Shown: positions 6,617 through 13,166 of the stretch, piece after piece
Numbering within the stretch: the first letter of the stretch is position 1
Layout of the letters: the number at the start of each line of letters is the position of its first letter
DNA from: a virus
Strand: one strand, 5' to 3'
IMG/VR virus record: IMGVR_UViG_3300034061_001002
Span: 1-20,134 of that record
DNA length: 20,134 bases
Program-made: the position numbers and the translations under genes
The notes under the pieces: generated by a model
Seen by the model: the letters and a program-made list of their open reading frames with translations, nothing else
The model's database searches: none
What the model was told of the DNA's origin: nothing

Positions 6617-6664
6617 GGACATTAGGCAGGTAGGAACCAATCCCCCCGAAAGGATTCCAAGCCA
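6617..6664 (+). promoter_or_regulatory. Leader of scaffold gene: recurrent element copy 2 plus C-tract/SD
   Basis: The 50-base gap before the scaffold gene contains GGACATTAGGCAGGTAGGAA (6617-6636), close to the element before the Cys-rich gene. Next is CCAATCCCCCCGAAAGGA (6637-6654), which shares a CCAA-C-run-GA-AGGA layout with the leaders at 11157 and 17502. AATCC (6639-6643) can pair with GGATT (6652-6656) across an eight-base loop, which would partly hide the AGGA ribosome binding site. The ATG at 6665 lies ten bases beyond it. Confidence 0.4.
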
Positions 6665-7735
6665 ATGTCCATCGAAGACTCCATCACTTCCGACGCGACG
6701 AGCGAATCGCTCGGCTCCCAGGATGCCGGTGTTTCCGGTTTCTCTGGGGCTGACGCTGGCTCGCAGCCCCCGCAGTCGACCGACCCATCGGCCGGTTCTT
6801 CTGCCGGTGGCTTCAGTACTCCGTACGAAGCGTTCCGGCATCTCCCCGACTTCCAGGGCAAGGACGACCTTGCGATCGCACGGGACTTGTACAAGGCCCA
6901 TGCGGAGCGGCAGGAGCTTTCCCGGCAACTCAACCAGTTTCAGACGTTGCTTCCGGCCACGCAGGACTACGTTCGCCATGAGCGTGAGTTCCAGGCGTGG
7001 AAGCAAGCCCAGGCCGAAGCGGCGCGGCCCAGGGCTCCGGAGCAGCCGAAGTGGTGGAATCCGCCGAAGGTCGAGGATTCGTGGAAGAGTTACATCGTCC
7101 GCGATCCCCAGACCGGGAGGGAGGTGATCTCGCCTGACGCCCCGTACGAAGCCCAGCAGGCTCTGCGTCAATACCAGAGCTACACGGCTGACTTCGTCCG
7201 ACGCTTCGCCACCGACCCCGAGTCGACGCTGAAGCCGTTCGTGGAGCAGGTCGCCGTCCAGAAGGCCCAGGAGATGGTGCAGAACCATCTCAACCAGTAC
7301 GCCACCACGAACTACGTCCAGGACCTGAACCGGCAGAACGCGGACTGGCTCTACGACGACCAGGGCCGCACGACCCAGGCCGGTCAGGCGATCTCGCACT
7401 ACATCAACGAAGCCGCCAGCATGGGCATCCAATCGGCCCAGGACCGTTGGCGGTACGCGACGGGCTCGCTCCAGCGTGACCTGCTCGCGGCCCAATACCA
7501 GCGAGTCATGGCTGGCCAGCAGGCCCCCCAGGCTCAGCCGCAATCCATCCCGCAGGCCCCAGTGGGCGTCCAGCAGCAGGACGACGCCGCGGCTCGCGAC
7601 ATGCAGTTTCTTCGGGAACGGGCGATGCACGCCCCGAACCGAAGTGGTGGCTCAACTGAACCGAGGGCACCGCGCCCCCGGCAGAGTTTCAATGATCGAC
7701 TTCGCTCCCAACTTGAGCATGACGGAGTAATCTGA
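6665..7735 (+). CDS. Probable capsid scaffolding protein (356 aa)
   Basis: The assignment rests on position directly before the major capsid gene (three-base gap) and on composition. Residues 1-55 are an acidic, Ser/Gly-rich disordered head. Residues 55-125 are helical and charged (DLAIARDLYKAHAERQELSRQ). Residues 150-290 are largely helical and Q/A-rich, with a Q/P-rich linker (QAPQAQPQSIPQAP). The C-terminus is basic (RPRQSFNDRLRSQLEHDGVI), which would suit a helix docking on the capsid protein's inner face. Scaffolding proteins chaperone procapsid assembly and leave or are degraded; they evolve too fast for motif recognition. I see no protease domain fused to it. An alternative is an internal virion protein. 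The ATG at 6665 is preceded by AGGA at 6651-6654. Confidence 0.7.
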   Translation: MSIEDSITSDATSESLGSQDAGVSGFSGADAGSQPPQSTDPSAGSSAGGFSTPYEAFRHLPDFQGKDDLAIARDLYKAHAERQELSRQLNQFQTLLPATQDYVRHEREFQAWKQAQAEAARPRAPEQPKWWNPPKVEDSWKSYIVRDPQTGREVISPDAPYEAQQALRQYQSYTADFVRRFATDPESTLKPFVEQVAVQKAQEMVQNHLNQYATTNYVQDLNRQNADWLYDDQGRTTQAGQAISHYINEAASMGIQSAQDRWRYATGSLQRDLLAAQYQRVMAGQQAPQAQPQSIPQAPVGVQQQDDAAARDMQFLRERAMHAPNRSGGSTEPRAPRPRQSFNDRLRSQLEHDGVI

Positions 7736-7737
7736 CA

Positions 7738-8850
7738 ATGAGTTCTAATGTTGACTGGGCACGTTCCATTGCCACGACCATTGTCAACCATCTCCGCGAG
7801 GAGGAGGTTGCATCGCTCCGTAAGTACAAGGTTTTCTCGCTGATCGAGGGTTCCGGCAACGTCCGGACCAACGAGGCTGGGCGAGGTTTCGACTGGGAAA
7901 TCCAGTACAGGAATCACACTCCGTCCGGCAATAACGGCGAGACTCCTCGTTCGTTCGCTCGCCAGAACCTGTGGAAGCGGGTTGAGCTGGAGTACAGAGG
8001 AGCACAAGTCACGGACGCGATCTACAAGCGCGAGATGCTTGAGAACCGTTCGTCTTCTGCCCTGGTCAACGTCGCCGGGAAGATGGCTTCCCGCCTCCTG
8101 ACGTCGATGGAGCAGTATCTGGCGCGTGAGTGGGTTCAGGACGGTTACGCCAGCGGCAACGAGCTTCGGTTCCACGGGACCGAGTCGTTCATGGGCGTGA
8201 ACGGCACTGTCAACATCGCGGACGGCACGCAGCGTTCGGCCAATGCCGCCGATCCCTTCGGTTACCCGAGCGACACCTACGGCGGTCTCTCGACCGTCCT
8301 GGGTTCGTACGGTGGATCGCAGGCTTCCGGCAGCGTGTGGCCGAACGGGTACGCCGACCCGGAGTTCGACTTCTTCTCTCCCGTGATCGTCAACTTCACC
8401 TCGACCTACTTCGGTGGGTCGACCTGGAGTTCGAACTGCACCAAGGCTCTCCGCGAGGCGATCCACCAGACTCGCCGCAACGACAGCAAGGAAGACCAGA
8501 TCGACACCGTGTTCCTGGATCGTCGACTCTTCATCGACTTCCTCAACACGCTCGACGCCAAGGAGCGAGTGATCGTCAGCCGCACCAACGGCCTCCGGTC
8601 CTACGGCTTCACGGACGTCTTCGAACTCGACGGCGTCGAGGTGTCTTCGGAGAACTCTGTGCCGGTGAACACTGGGTACGGAATGGCCATGGGCAATGTT
8701 GAGTTGCTCTGCATGGAAGGCCAGCTTCTGAACTCTGAGGGTCCGTTCTACGACGAAATCACGCAGCAGTTCCGCTACGTGGTGTCGTGCCTCGGCAACC
8801 TCAAGTTCAAGTCACCGAGGAACTTCTTCAAGCTCCAGGCTCTTGCTTGA
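7738..8850 (+). CDS. Major capsid protein (370 aa)
   Basis: The length, position after the scaffold candidate and sequence style fit an HK97-fold major capsid protein of podovirus-like phages. The N-terminal helix (IATTIVNHLREEEVASL) and the stretch RKYKVFSLIEGSGN (28-41) leading into GRGFDWEIQYRNH (48-60) recall capsid proteins that start an N-arm and E-loop with G...W.V.Y. Middle sections are rich in helix-capping S/T/G, then a long Gly/Ser/Asn region (165-240) that could be an insertion domain. The end, FRYVVSCLGNLKFKSPRNFFKLQALA, looks like the closing A-domain strand. No delta-domain or maturation cleavage site is evident. It assembles the icosahedral shell around the DNA. High expression is expected. 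No terminator follows directly, so the decoration-like gene should be co-transcribed. Confidence 0.85.
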   Translation: MSSNVDWARSIATTIVNHLREEEVASLRKYKVFSLIEGSGNVRTNEAGRGFDWEIQYRNHTPSGNNGETPRSFARQNLWKRVELEYRGAQVTDAIYKREMLENRSSSALVNVAGKMASRLLTSMEQYLAREWVQDGYASGNELRFHGTESFMGVNGTVNIADGTQRSANAADPFGYPSDTYGGLSTVLGSYGGSQASGSVWPNGYADPEFDFFSPVIVNFTSTYFGGSTWSSNCTKALREAIHQTRRNDSKEDQIDTVFLDRRLFIDFLNTLDAKERVIVSRTNGLRSYGFTDVFELDGVEVSSENSVPVNTGYGMAMGNVELLCMEGQLLNSEGPFYDEITQQFRYVVSCLGNLKFKSPRNFFKLQALA

Positions 8851-8886
8851 TCTCTGCGGTAATCTCTCTCACAGGAACCAGATCGA

Positions 8887-9477
8887 ATGAGTACGATGTA
8901 CGAAGACCCGCCGTTCCCGCTGGGTCAAGTCCTTGGCACCACGACTCCGAGCGACATCCTGGTCAGCCCGTCTGTTCCGGTGGGGAGCAACGTCTACGGA
9001 ATGGTCAAGCTGTTCCCGGACGTCAACCCGATTACCGGTCGCGTTCGGAGCAACCGGATCAAGAAGTGCCTCGCCGTCCGGAACTCGTCTGGCATCACGC
9101 TGGCTGCCAAGCGTCTTGTCTCGCTGAAGTCCGGCTCGCTCCATGAGGTCGACGGTTACGGTTTCCGTACCGATGGCATCGTGAGCGGCGTGGTGGACGA
9201 GTACCTGTCGGGCGGTTGCCCGGCCGGTGAGGTGTGCTGGATCACGATCGAGGGTCCCACGGAAGTCTCGCTTGGCCTTGCCTCGCAGGCTGCTGCGGAC
9301 ACCGACCTTGTGGCCCTCACTTCGGCGGCTTCGACGGATGCTTCGACGGCCGGTCGTGCCCAGACGGCGAACGTCACCACGGTGGCTCAGCTTCGTTCTG
9401 TGTTCGGCCGGGCTCTTTCCGCGAGTGCGACCACGGCGGCTGACGTCCTGGCTTCTGTGTTCCTCTCTCGGAGGTGA
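8887..9477 (+). CDS. Putative capsid decoration or head-associated protein (196 aa)
   Basis: It lies right behind the capsid gene, the usual place for head decoration proteins. The N-terminal part is beta-rich with a run of short strands (ITLAAKRLVSL, GIVSGVVDEYLSGG, VCWITIEGPTEVSL), as in small all-beta decoration domains such as the DUF2190 type. The segment from residue 130 on is an Ala/Thr/Ser-rich region (TSAASTDASTAGRAQ) ending in a helix (LSASATTAADVLASVFLSRR). I see no signal peptide or catalytic motif. A role in stabilising or ornamenting the capsid is inferred from position and composition. The ATG at 8887 has AGGA at 8873-8876; an ATG nine bases later is possible. Confidence 0.6.
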   Translation: MSTMYEDPPFPLGQVLGTTTPSDILVSPSVPVGSNVYGMVKLFPDVNPITGRVRSNRIKKCLAVRNSSGITLAAKRLVSLKSGSLHEVDGYGFRTDGIVSGVVDEYLSGGCPAGEVCWITIEGPTEVSLGLASQAAADTDLVALTSAASTDASTAGRAQTANVTTVAQLRSVFGRALSASATTAADVLASVFLSRR

Positions 9478-9478
9478 T
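9470..9478 (+). promoter_or_regulatory. Unusually complete Shine-Dalgarno, GGAGGTGAT
   Basis: GGAGGTGAT is the full complement of the usual 16S rRNA 3' end and is the strongest such site I found in the window. It overlaps the preceding stop codon (TGA 9475-9477), and its GGAGG core is six bases from the ATG at 9481. This decides the start of the 88-residue gene and suggests high expression of a stoichiometric virion component. Confidence 0.75.
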
Positions 9479-9480
9479 GT

Positions 9481-9747
9481 ATGCCCCTTTCGTCCAATGA
9501 CACGCGAGCAAACCTCATCATCGGGCTGGCCGACCGCCAGCTTGGTGAGGAGGTTCATGACTCGCTTCGCCACACCACGGGCGCGACCAACGCCCTTACG
9601 GTCGGTGCAACTACCACTCGGCTTGGTGTGGCGGGTGGGACGGTGGCGTTCTTCGGCGGGACGGGCTCGACTCGGGCCTCCTCGACCGGCGTCACCGATG
9701 TGGCTGGGCTTGTGACCGTGCTTCGCAACTACGGCCTGTTTTCGTGA
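9481..9747 (+). CDS. Small virion-type protein (88 aa)
   Basis: Residues 1-30 are a polar helical head (DTRANLIIGLADRQLGEEVHD). Residues 35-70 are beta-like and rich in T, G and A (NALTVGATTTRLGVAGGTVAFF). The end (TDVAGLVTVLRNYGLFS) matches a short motif, 'L.tvLr.yGL', that I recall at the C-terminus of many phage head- or tail-fibre proteins, typically after a G(F/V)xG-type strand. Such proteins are small capsid fibres, decoration proteins or trimerising fibre tips. The excellent ribosome binding site and position after the capsid genes suggest an abundant structural protein. The exact role is unresolved. A strong intrinsic terminator follows, so this is probably the last gene of the capsid transcript. 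Confidence 0.6.
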   Translation: MPLSSNDTRANLIIGLADRQLGEEVHDSLRHTTGATNALTVGATTTRLGVAGGTVAFFGGTGSTRASSTGVTDVAGLVTVLRNYGLFS

Positions 9748-9750
9748 CAC

Positions 9751-9768
9751 AGCCCCTTACCGGGGGCT
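9751..9768 (+). other. Upstream hairpin of attenuator-like region
   Basis: AGCCCC (9751-9756) and GGGGCT (9763-9768) form a six-base stem with loop TTACCG. No T-run follows, so it is not itself a terminator. Its right arm is also complementary to AGCCCC at 9779-9784, the left arm of the terminator hairpin. The two structures are therefore mutually exclusive with a middle (anti-terminator) pairing. Confidence 0.5.
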
Positions 9769-9778
9769 TTCGGGGGGG

Positions 9779-9820
9779 AGCCCCTGGTTGGGAAACCGGC
9801 CAGGGGCTTTTCTCTTTTCT
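9779..9820 (+). terminator. Rho-independent terminator after capsid gene block
   Basis: AGCCCCTGG (9779-9787) pairs perfectly with CCAGGGGCT (9800-9808) over nine bases around a 12-base loop. The stem runs into a T-rich tail (TTTTCTCTTTTCT, 9808-9820). It lies 31 bases after the stop of the 88-residue gene and before the 52-residue gene. It separates the scaffold-capsid-decoration transcript from the downstream genes. Confidence 0.85.
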
Positions 9821-9834
9821 GGAAAGTGAGAAAC

Positions 9835-9993
9835 ATGCCAGAGCCTTCCGCCATCCAGAACATGGACTTCCTTCGCCAGCTTCTTGAGCGGGCCAAGCAA
9901 GACCCCCAGATCATGGACATGCTTCGCTTGAGGATGCTCCAGGGGTCCGGCCTTGGTCTGGACGCCGTCGCTCGCCTGCGGGGTGACCAATGA
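9835..9993 (+). CDS. Small helical protein (52 aa), unknown function
   Basis: The ATG at 9835 follows GGAAAG (9821-9826) and opens a frame of 52 codons ending in TGA at 9991-9993, which overlaps the next ATG (ATGA). The product is almost wholly helical: MPEPSAIQNMDFLRQLLERA, then KQDPQIMDMLRLRMLQGSGL and a short basic end. Its position between the terminator and a coupled downstream gene, the ribosome binding site and the absence of any competing frame support it as a real gene. I recognise no family. It could be a small regulator, adaptor or virion component. Confidence 0.6.
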   Translation: MPEPSAIQNMDFLRQLLERAKQDPQIMDMLRLRMLQGSGLGLDAVARLRGDQ

Positions 9994-10472
9994 ACCCGCT
10001 CGACGGCTTGATGGGCGACGGGAAGCCCAGCCCGTTTGTCATGGTCTCCGACGAGCGGAAGCCAGCCGCCGAGATGTCTCTTCGCAATCTGATCGCGGAG
10101 TACCTCGCCTACCAAGAGGAGATGGGCCGGGAAGACGCTCTGCCGTCAGACGACTCCCCGGAAGGCATCCAAGCCTGGAACGAACGGATGGCCCGCACAA
10201 AGGACGTAGGCAAGGAAGCCGCTGGTCGCCTGGGGGTCTACTGGAACGACTTCGTGATGGGGGCTCCCATTGGCGTGTGGAAGCAGAGCACCGTCCACAA
10301 CGACGATCTCCTCATGAACCGCAAGCCCACGTTCGGGACCAACGGTGTGATCTCCGCCCCAACGGACCGCTTGATCCCGCGAAGGAGAAACTCCAACACC
10401 AAGGTCTTCCGTCTGCCGGTTGACCGCGGCAAGCTGCCGTCGAATCCCCACCCCGATCAGAACAAAACGTGA
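9990..10472 (+). CDS. Unknown phage protein beginning MNPL (160 aa)
   Basis: The start overlaps the preceding stop (ATGA). The N-terminus MNPLDGLMGDG resembles the leader of the upstream MNPL/MPNPL genes over three residues only. Residues 25-60 are a charged helix (EMSLRNLIAEYLAYQEEMG), 60-95 a second helical region, and the C-terminal third is basic and disordered (RLIPRRRNSNTKVFRLP). I recognise no family. The downstream gene starts at 10480, eight bases after this stop. A virion-associated role is plausible from position between head genes and packaging genes, but the sequence does not show it. Confidence 0.65.
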   Translation: MNPLDGLMGDGKPSPFVMVSDERKPAAEMSLRNLIAEYLAYQEEMGREDALPSDDSPEGIQAWNERMARTKDVGKEAAGRLGVYWNDFVMGAPIGVWKQSTVHNDDLLMNRKPTFGTNGVISAPTDRLIPRRRNSNTKVFRLPVDRGKLPSNPHPDQNKT

Positions 10473-10479
10473 GGCAGCA

Positions 10480-11136
10480 ATGATAAAGGCCATGTCTTCC
10501 TACACGGGATCGCAGCAGCCCCAGAGCGGCGGATACCAGTCGGTCTACAGTCAGAGTGGTGGGCCGAGTGCCTACACCCCCAAGCCCCAGGCTCCGAAGC
10601 GGAAGGCTGCTCCTGGTGATGTGTACTCCGCTCGCCGTGCCTGGAAGCAGGCCGGGGGAACCGGCGACTGGCGGGCCTACATGCCTGGGGCTGGCGGATA
10701 CCAGAACGCCCCGCTGGCCGAACCGGGCGGAATGTCGATGCCAGCGTACGCCCCTCCCTCGCAGCCTGGGACCCGAGGCGGTGCTGCCACCCCCGGCCTG
10801 TTGGATGGAGGCTGGGGGCAGCCGAACGCTCGGCCCAGCAGCCCGATCCCTCCTTACGCCGCTGCCCTTCCTCAAGGTGGGTTCAACGCGTCGTACGGCC
10901 AGCTTGGCGGTGGCTACGGCTCCACGCCCGACTTCAATCGCCGGGACGCGTTCATCAACAACATCAACGAGACCATGGCCGGGTATCAGGGGAACCAGGG
11001 AACCTACCAGGGGAACGACACTCCACCGGCCACATGGGGTCAGGCCCCGCAGTTTGACTTCCCTGCCCTGTGGAAGCAGGCGGGCAACATGGTCCAGAGC
11101 GGCTGGCAGAACCCGCTGCTCGGACTGCTCGGGTAA
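10480..11136 (+). CDS. Low-complexity Gly/Gln/Pro/Tyr-rich protein (218 aa)
   Basis: The chosen ATG at 10480 has GAGG at 10471-10474, five bases upstream. An in-frame ATG at 10420 would lie within the previous gene. Residues 1-45 and 75-150 are low-complexity (SGGYQSVYSQSGG, GGFNASYGQLGGGYG) with many Y, Q, G and P. In between is a conserved-looking island (GDVYSARRAWKQAGGTGDWRAYMPG). Near residue 163, FNRRDAFINNINETMAGYQ looks like a helix, and the end (FDFPALWKQAGNMVQSGWQNPLLGLLG) is amphipathic. The WKQAG motif occurs twice (47-75 and 190-200 regions), which suggests a small repeat. Composition suits an extended structural or adhesive protein. I recognise no family. Confidence 0.65.
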   Translation: MIKAMSSYTGSQQPQSGGYQSVYSQSGGPSAYTPKPQAPKRKAAPGDVYSARRAWKQAGGTGDWRAYMPGAGGYQNAPLAEPGGMSMPAYAPPSQPGTRGGAATPGLLDGGWGQPNARPSSPIPPYAAALPQGGFNASYGQLGGGYGSTPDFNRRDAFINNINETMAGYQGNQGTYQGNDTPPATWGQAPQFDFPALWKQAGNMVQSGWQNPLLGLLG

Positions 11137-11137
11137 G

Positions 11138-11146
11138 TGCTATACT
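11138..11146 (+). promoter_or_regulatory. Candidate extended -10 promoter before glycosyltransferase gene
   Basis: The 43-base gap after 11136 contains TGCTATACT, matching an extended -10 (TGnTATAAT) at five of six hexamer positions, in an otherwise G+C-rich neighbourhood. No good -35 lies 17 bases upstream, which extended -10 promoters can do without. It would give the glycosyltransferase gene its own transcript start within a mostly coupled region. It is a weak prediction without transcript data. Confidence 0.35.
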
Positions 11147-11156
11147 TCCGTCCACT

Positions 11157-11174
11157 CCAACCCCCCCCGAGGAG
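11157..11174 (+). promoter_or_regulatory. C-tract/SD leader, copy with eight C
   Basis: CCAA, eight C residues (11161-11168) and GAGGAG (11169-11174) precede the ATG at 11180 by five bases. The same layout, CCAA-[T]C-run-GA-purine-rich SD, occurs at 6637 and 17502. GAGGAG is a good ribosome binding site. Confidence 0.5.
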
Positions 11175-11179
11175 AGACG

Positions 11180-12631
11180 ATGATCCAGAAGTTCAAGGTC
11201 GGTATCTGCACGTTCAGCTACGGCGGCAATGGAGGCATCTCCTCCGAGGTGCCCGACATCCGGGAGTGGATGATCCCCCTGGTGGCTTCGGCCCAGTCCG
11301 ACCCTCGCATTGACGCCATCCAGGTCTGGAACCTGTCCGACACGCCGATCACCATGACCCGCAACCGGGCAGTGATCCAGGCTCGCCAGAACGGCTGCGA
11401 CTTCCTGCTCATGGTCGACTCCGACATGAAGCCGGACCTGTACTTCGGCTCCGACCCCCTGGCCCAGCAGTTCTTCCAGTCGTCTTTCGACTTCCTGGCC
11501 AAGCACTACCACAAGGGCCCGGCGTGCGTCGGTGCCCCGTACTGCGGGCCCCCGCCGAACGAGTGCGTCTACGTGTTCCGCTGGGCGAACTTCCAGAACG
11601 AGAACCCGAATCCGGACTTCGCCCTGGAGATGTACGACCGCCACACTGCCGCCAAGCTGGCTGGCATCCAAGAGTGTGCGGCTCTCCCGACCGGCCTGCT
11701 CATGTACGACATGCGGCTGTTCGACATCACCGAGCCGAAGCAAGAGGGTGACAAGCCCTGGTTCTACTACGAATGGAAGGACGTTTATTGCTCGGAGAAG
11801 GCGTCGACCGAGGACGTCACCAACACCCGAGACCTGTCCCTCGTTGGCACGCAGAAGCTGGGGTACAACCCCGTGTTCTGCAACTGGGACGCCTGGGCCG
11901 GTCACTGGAAGCCGAAGTGCGTCGGCAAGCCCACGCCCGTGGACGCCAGCGCCATCGCCTCCAAGCTCAAGGAGTCATGGGAGGCCGGGTACGACGGCAG
12001 TACCAAGCTCCTCGACCTTCGGCCCATCGACAGTCCGGTCGTGCCCAAGGGCGAGATGACTCGGCCCACCGCCCTGTCCCTGCTCCCAGACGGGTTCGAC
12101 GACATGGGCATGGGGCTTCCGGCCCAGGATGCCGACGCTCTCCGGACCATGATCGAGCGGTTCAAGGAGCAGTTCGGGCACGCCCCGCGTGTCCTTGAGA
12201 TCGGATCGTGGGCTGGCAAGTCAGCCATCATCATGGTCGAGTCCGGTGCCGCCTGCGTCCACTGCATCGACACCTGGGAGGGCTCCAAGAACGACGACGG
12301 CACGAAGGCTTACACCGGTGCCGTCCCTCCCATCCAGGTGTTCTTCGACAACACCGAGGCGTACAGGCGTCAACTGAAGATCAAGTGGTCTAAGGCTCGC
12401 TCGCCCGACATCGCCAAGAACTTCACCTATCCCCCGGTCCCGCACGACATCGTCTACATCGACGCCGAGCATGACTACGAATCGGTCATGGCAGACATCG
12501 CGGCGTGGCGTCCGATCGTCAAGTGGGTTGCCGGTCACGACTACCACTCCTTCGAAGGCGTGCGTAAGGCCGTGGCCGATTCCGGACTTGTCCCAGAGGT
12601 GCATGGAAATGTCTGGTGGGCCACACCTTGA
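11180..12631 (+). CDS. Fused glycosyltransferase / SAM-methyltransferase (483 aa)
   Basis: The start is set by GAGGAG five bases upstream; the frame is open further up, inside the preceding gene. Residues 1-250 look like a GT-A-type glycosyltransferase: SDTPITMTRNRAVIQA (53-68), FLLMVDSDMKPD (75-86) with a DSD (DxD-like, 80-82) metal/nucleotide-sugar site, and ALPTGLLMYDMRLF (168-181). Residues 330-483 look like a class I methyltransferase: VLEIGSWAGKSA (338-349) is the glycine-rich SAM loop, HCIDTW (361-366) the acidic strand, and IVYIDAEHDYESV (424-436) plus AGHDYH (451-456) a Methyltransf_24-like pattern. Acceptor unknown; virion protein, DNA base or host-surface glycan are all possible. 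It overlaps the small terminase start by 23 bases. Confidence 0.8.
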   Translation: MIQKFKVGICTFSYGGNGGISSEVPDIREWMIPLVASAQSDPRIDAIQVWNLSDTPITMTRNRAVIQARQNGCDFLLMVDSDMKPDLYFGSDPLAQQFFQSSFDFLAKHYHKGPACVGAPYCGPPPNECVYVFRWANFQNENPNPDFALEMYDRHTAAKLAGIQECAALPTGLLMYDMRLFDITEPKQEGDKPWFYYEWKDVYCSEKASTEDVTNTRDLSLVGTQKLGYNPVFCNWDAWAGHWKPKCVGKPTPVDASAIASKLKESWEAGYDGSTKLLDLRPIDSPVVPKGEMTRPTALSLLPDGFDDMGMGLPAQDADALRTMIERFKEQFGHAPRVLEIGSWAGKSAIIMVESGAACVHCIDTWEGSKNDDGTKAYTGAVPPIQVFFDNTEAYRRQLKIKWSKARSPDIAKNFTYPPVPHDIVYIDAEHDYESVMADIAAWRPIVKWVAGHDYHSFEGVRKAVADSGLVPEVHGNVWWATP

Positions 12632-13166
12632 GCGGCGGGCTTGCCTGACTTGCGGCAAGACCTACGCCCTGGAGCCTAGGTTCTGGCACAAGGCCAAGGA
12701 TGGCTTTCACGCCCACTGCAAGCGGTGCCGCAACGGCAGCATCAAGAAGAAGCGTGCCGCCAAGCGGAACGAGAAGCTTGAGGAAATCGAGAAGGGTGCC
12801 GTCGATCTCTTCCTGGCATCGGCTCGGGTGGGGGGTGCCAACATCCCTCACTCGGCCGAACTGCTGGAAGTGCTCATGCGGTACTTCGGTGGGGCTGGCG
12901 GGTTTGCCAACGCCTACATGAAGCAGTTCTTCGACGCACCATCCGGCGGTGCGTTCCGGACCAAGATGCTCGACACGGTGGTTCGCTTGGTCCAGGCCAA
13001 CACCGCCATGGGTGGAGCCCAGAAGCCGCTGGAGTTCTGGACTGAAGAAGAACTCCAGAACGAACTGAAGAAGAAGCTGCTGCTTGCGGCCCAGGGCATG
13101 AAGCTCATCGAGGTCACCCCAGAGCCTGTCTCCGCACCGGCTGAGCCCGAGCGAGAGACGGCATGA
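12609..13166 (+). CDS. Probable terminase small subunit with N-terminal zinc ribbon (185 aa)
   Basis: It is directly upstream of and coupled to the large terminase (ATGA overlap). Residues 8-45 form a CxxC-x21-CxxC zinc-ribbon/HNH-like segment (C12, C15, C37, C40; CLTCGKTY and CKRCRNG), followed by a basic stretch (KKKRAAKRNEK). Residues 58-165 are helical: LLEVLMRYFGGAGGFANAYM, then FRTKMLDTVVRLVQANTAMGG and EFWTEEELQNELKKKL, as in small terminase regions that follow a DNA-binding head. Small terminases recognise the packaging site and regulate the large subunit. Start: GAGG (12596-12599) is nine bases before ATG 12609; ATG 12603 would be only three bases away. Role is inferred from neighbourhood and style. 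Confidence 0.7.
   Translation: MSGGPHLERRACLTCGKTYALEPRFWHKAKDGFHAHCKRCRNGSIKKKRAAKRNEKLEEIEKGAVDLFLASARVGGANIPHSAELLEVLMRYFGGAGGFANAYMKQFFDAPSGGAFRTKMLDTVVRLVQANTAMGGAQKPLEFWTEEELQNELKKKLLLAAQGMKLIEVTPEPVSAPAEPERETA

Noticed and set aside
6485-7630. A 381-codon minus-strand frame opposite the scaffold gene
   Set aside because: It is an L/R/V-rich shadow with no motif, and crosses the scaffold leader and the end of the ADP-ribosyltransferase gene.
10556-11179. Extended N-terminus for the glycosyltransferase gene
   Set aside because: The extra 208 codons are a shadow of the Gly/Gln-rich gene; GAGGAG at 11169 and the candidate promoter favour 11180.
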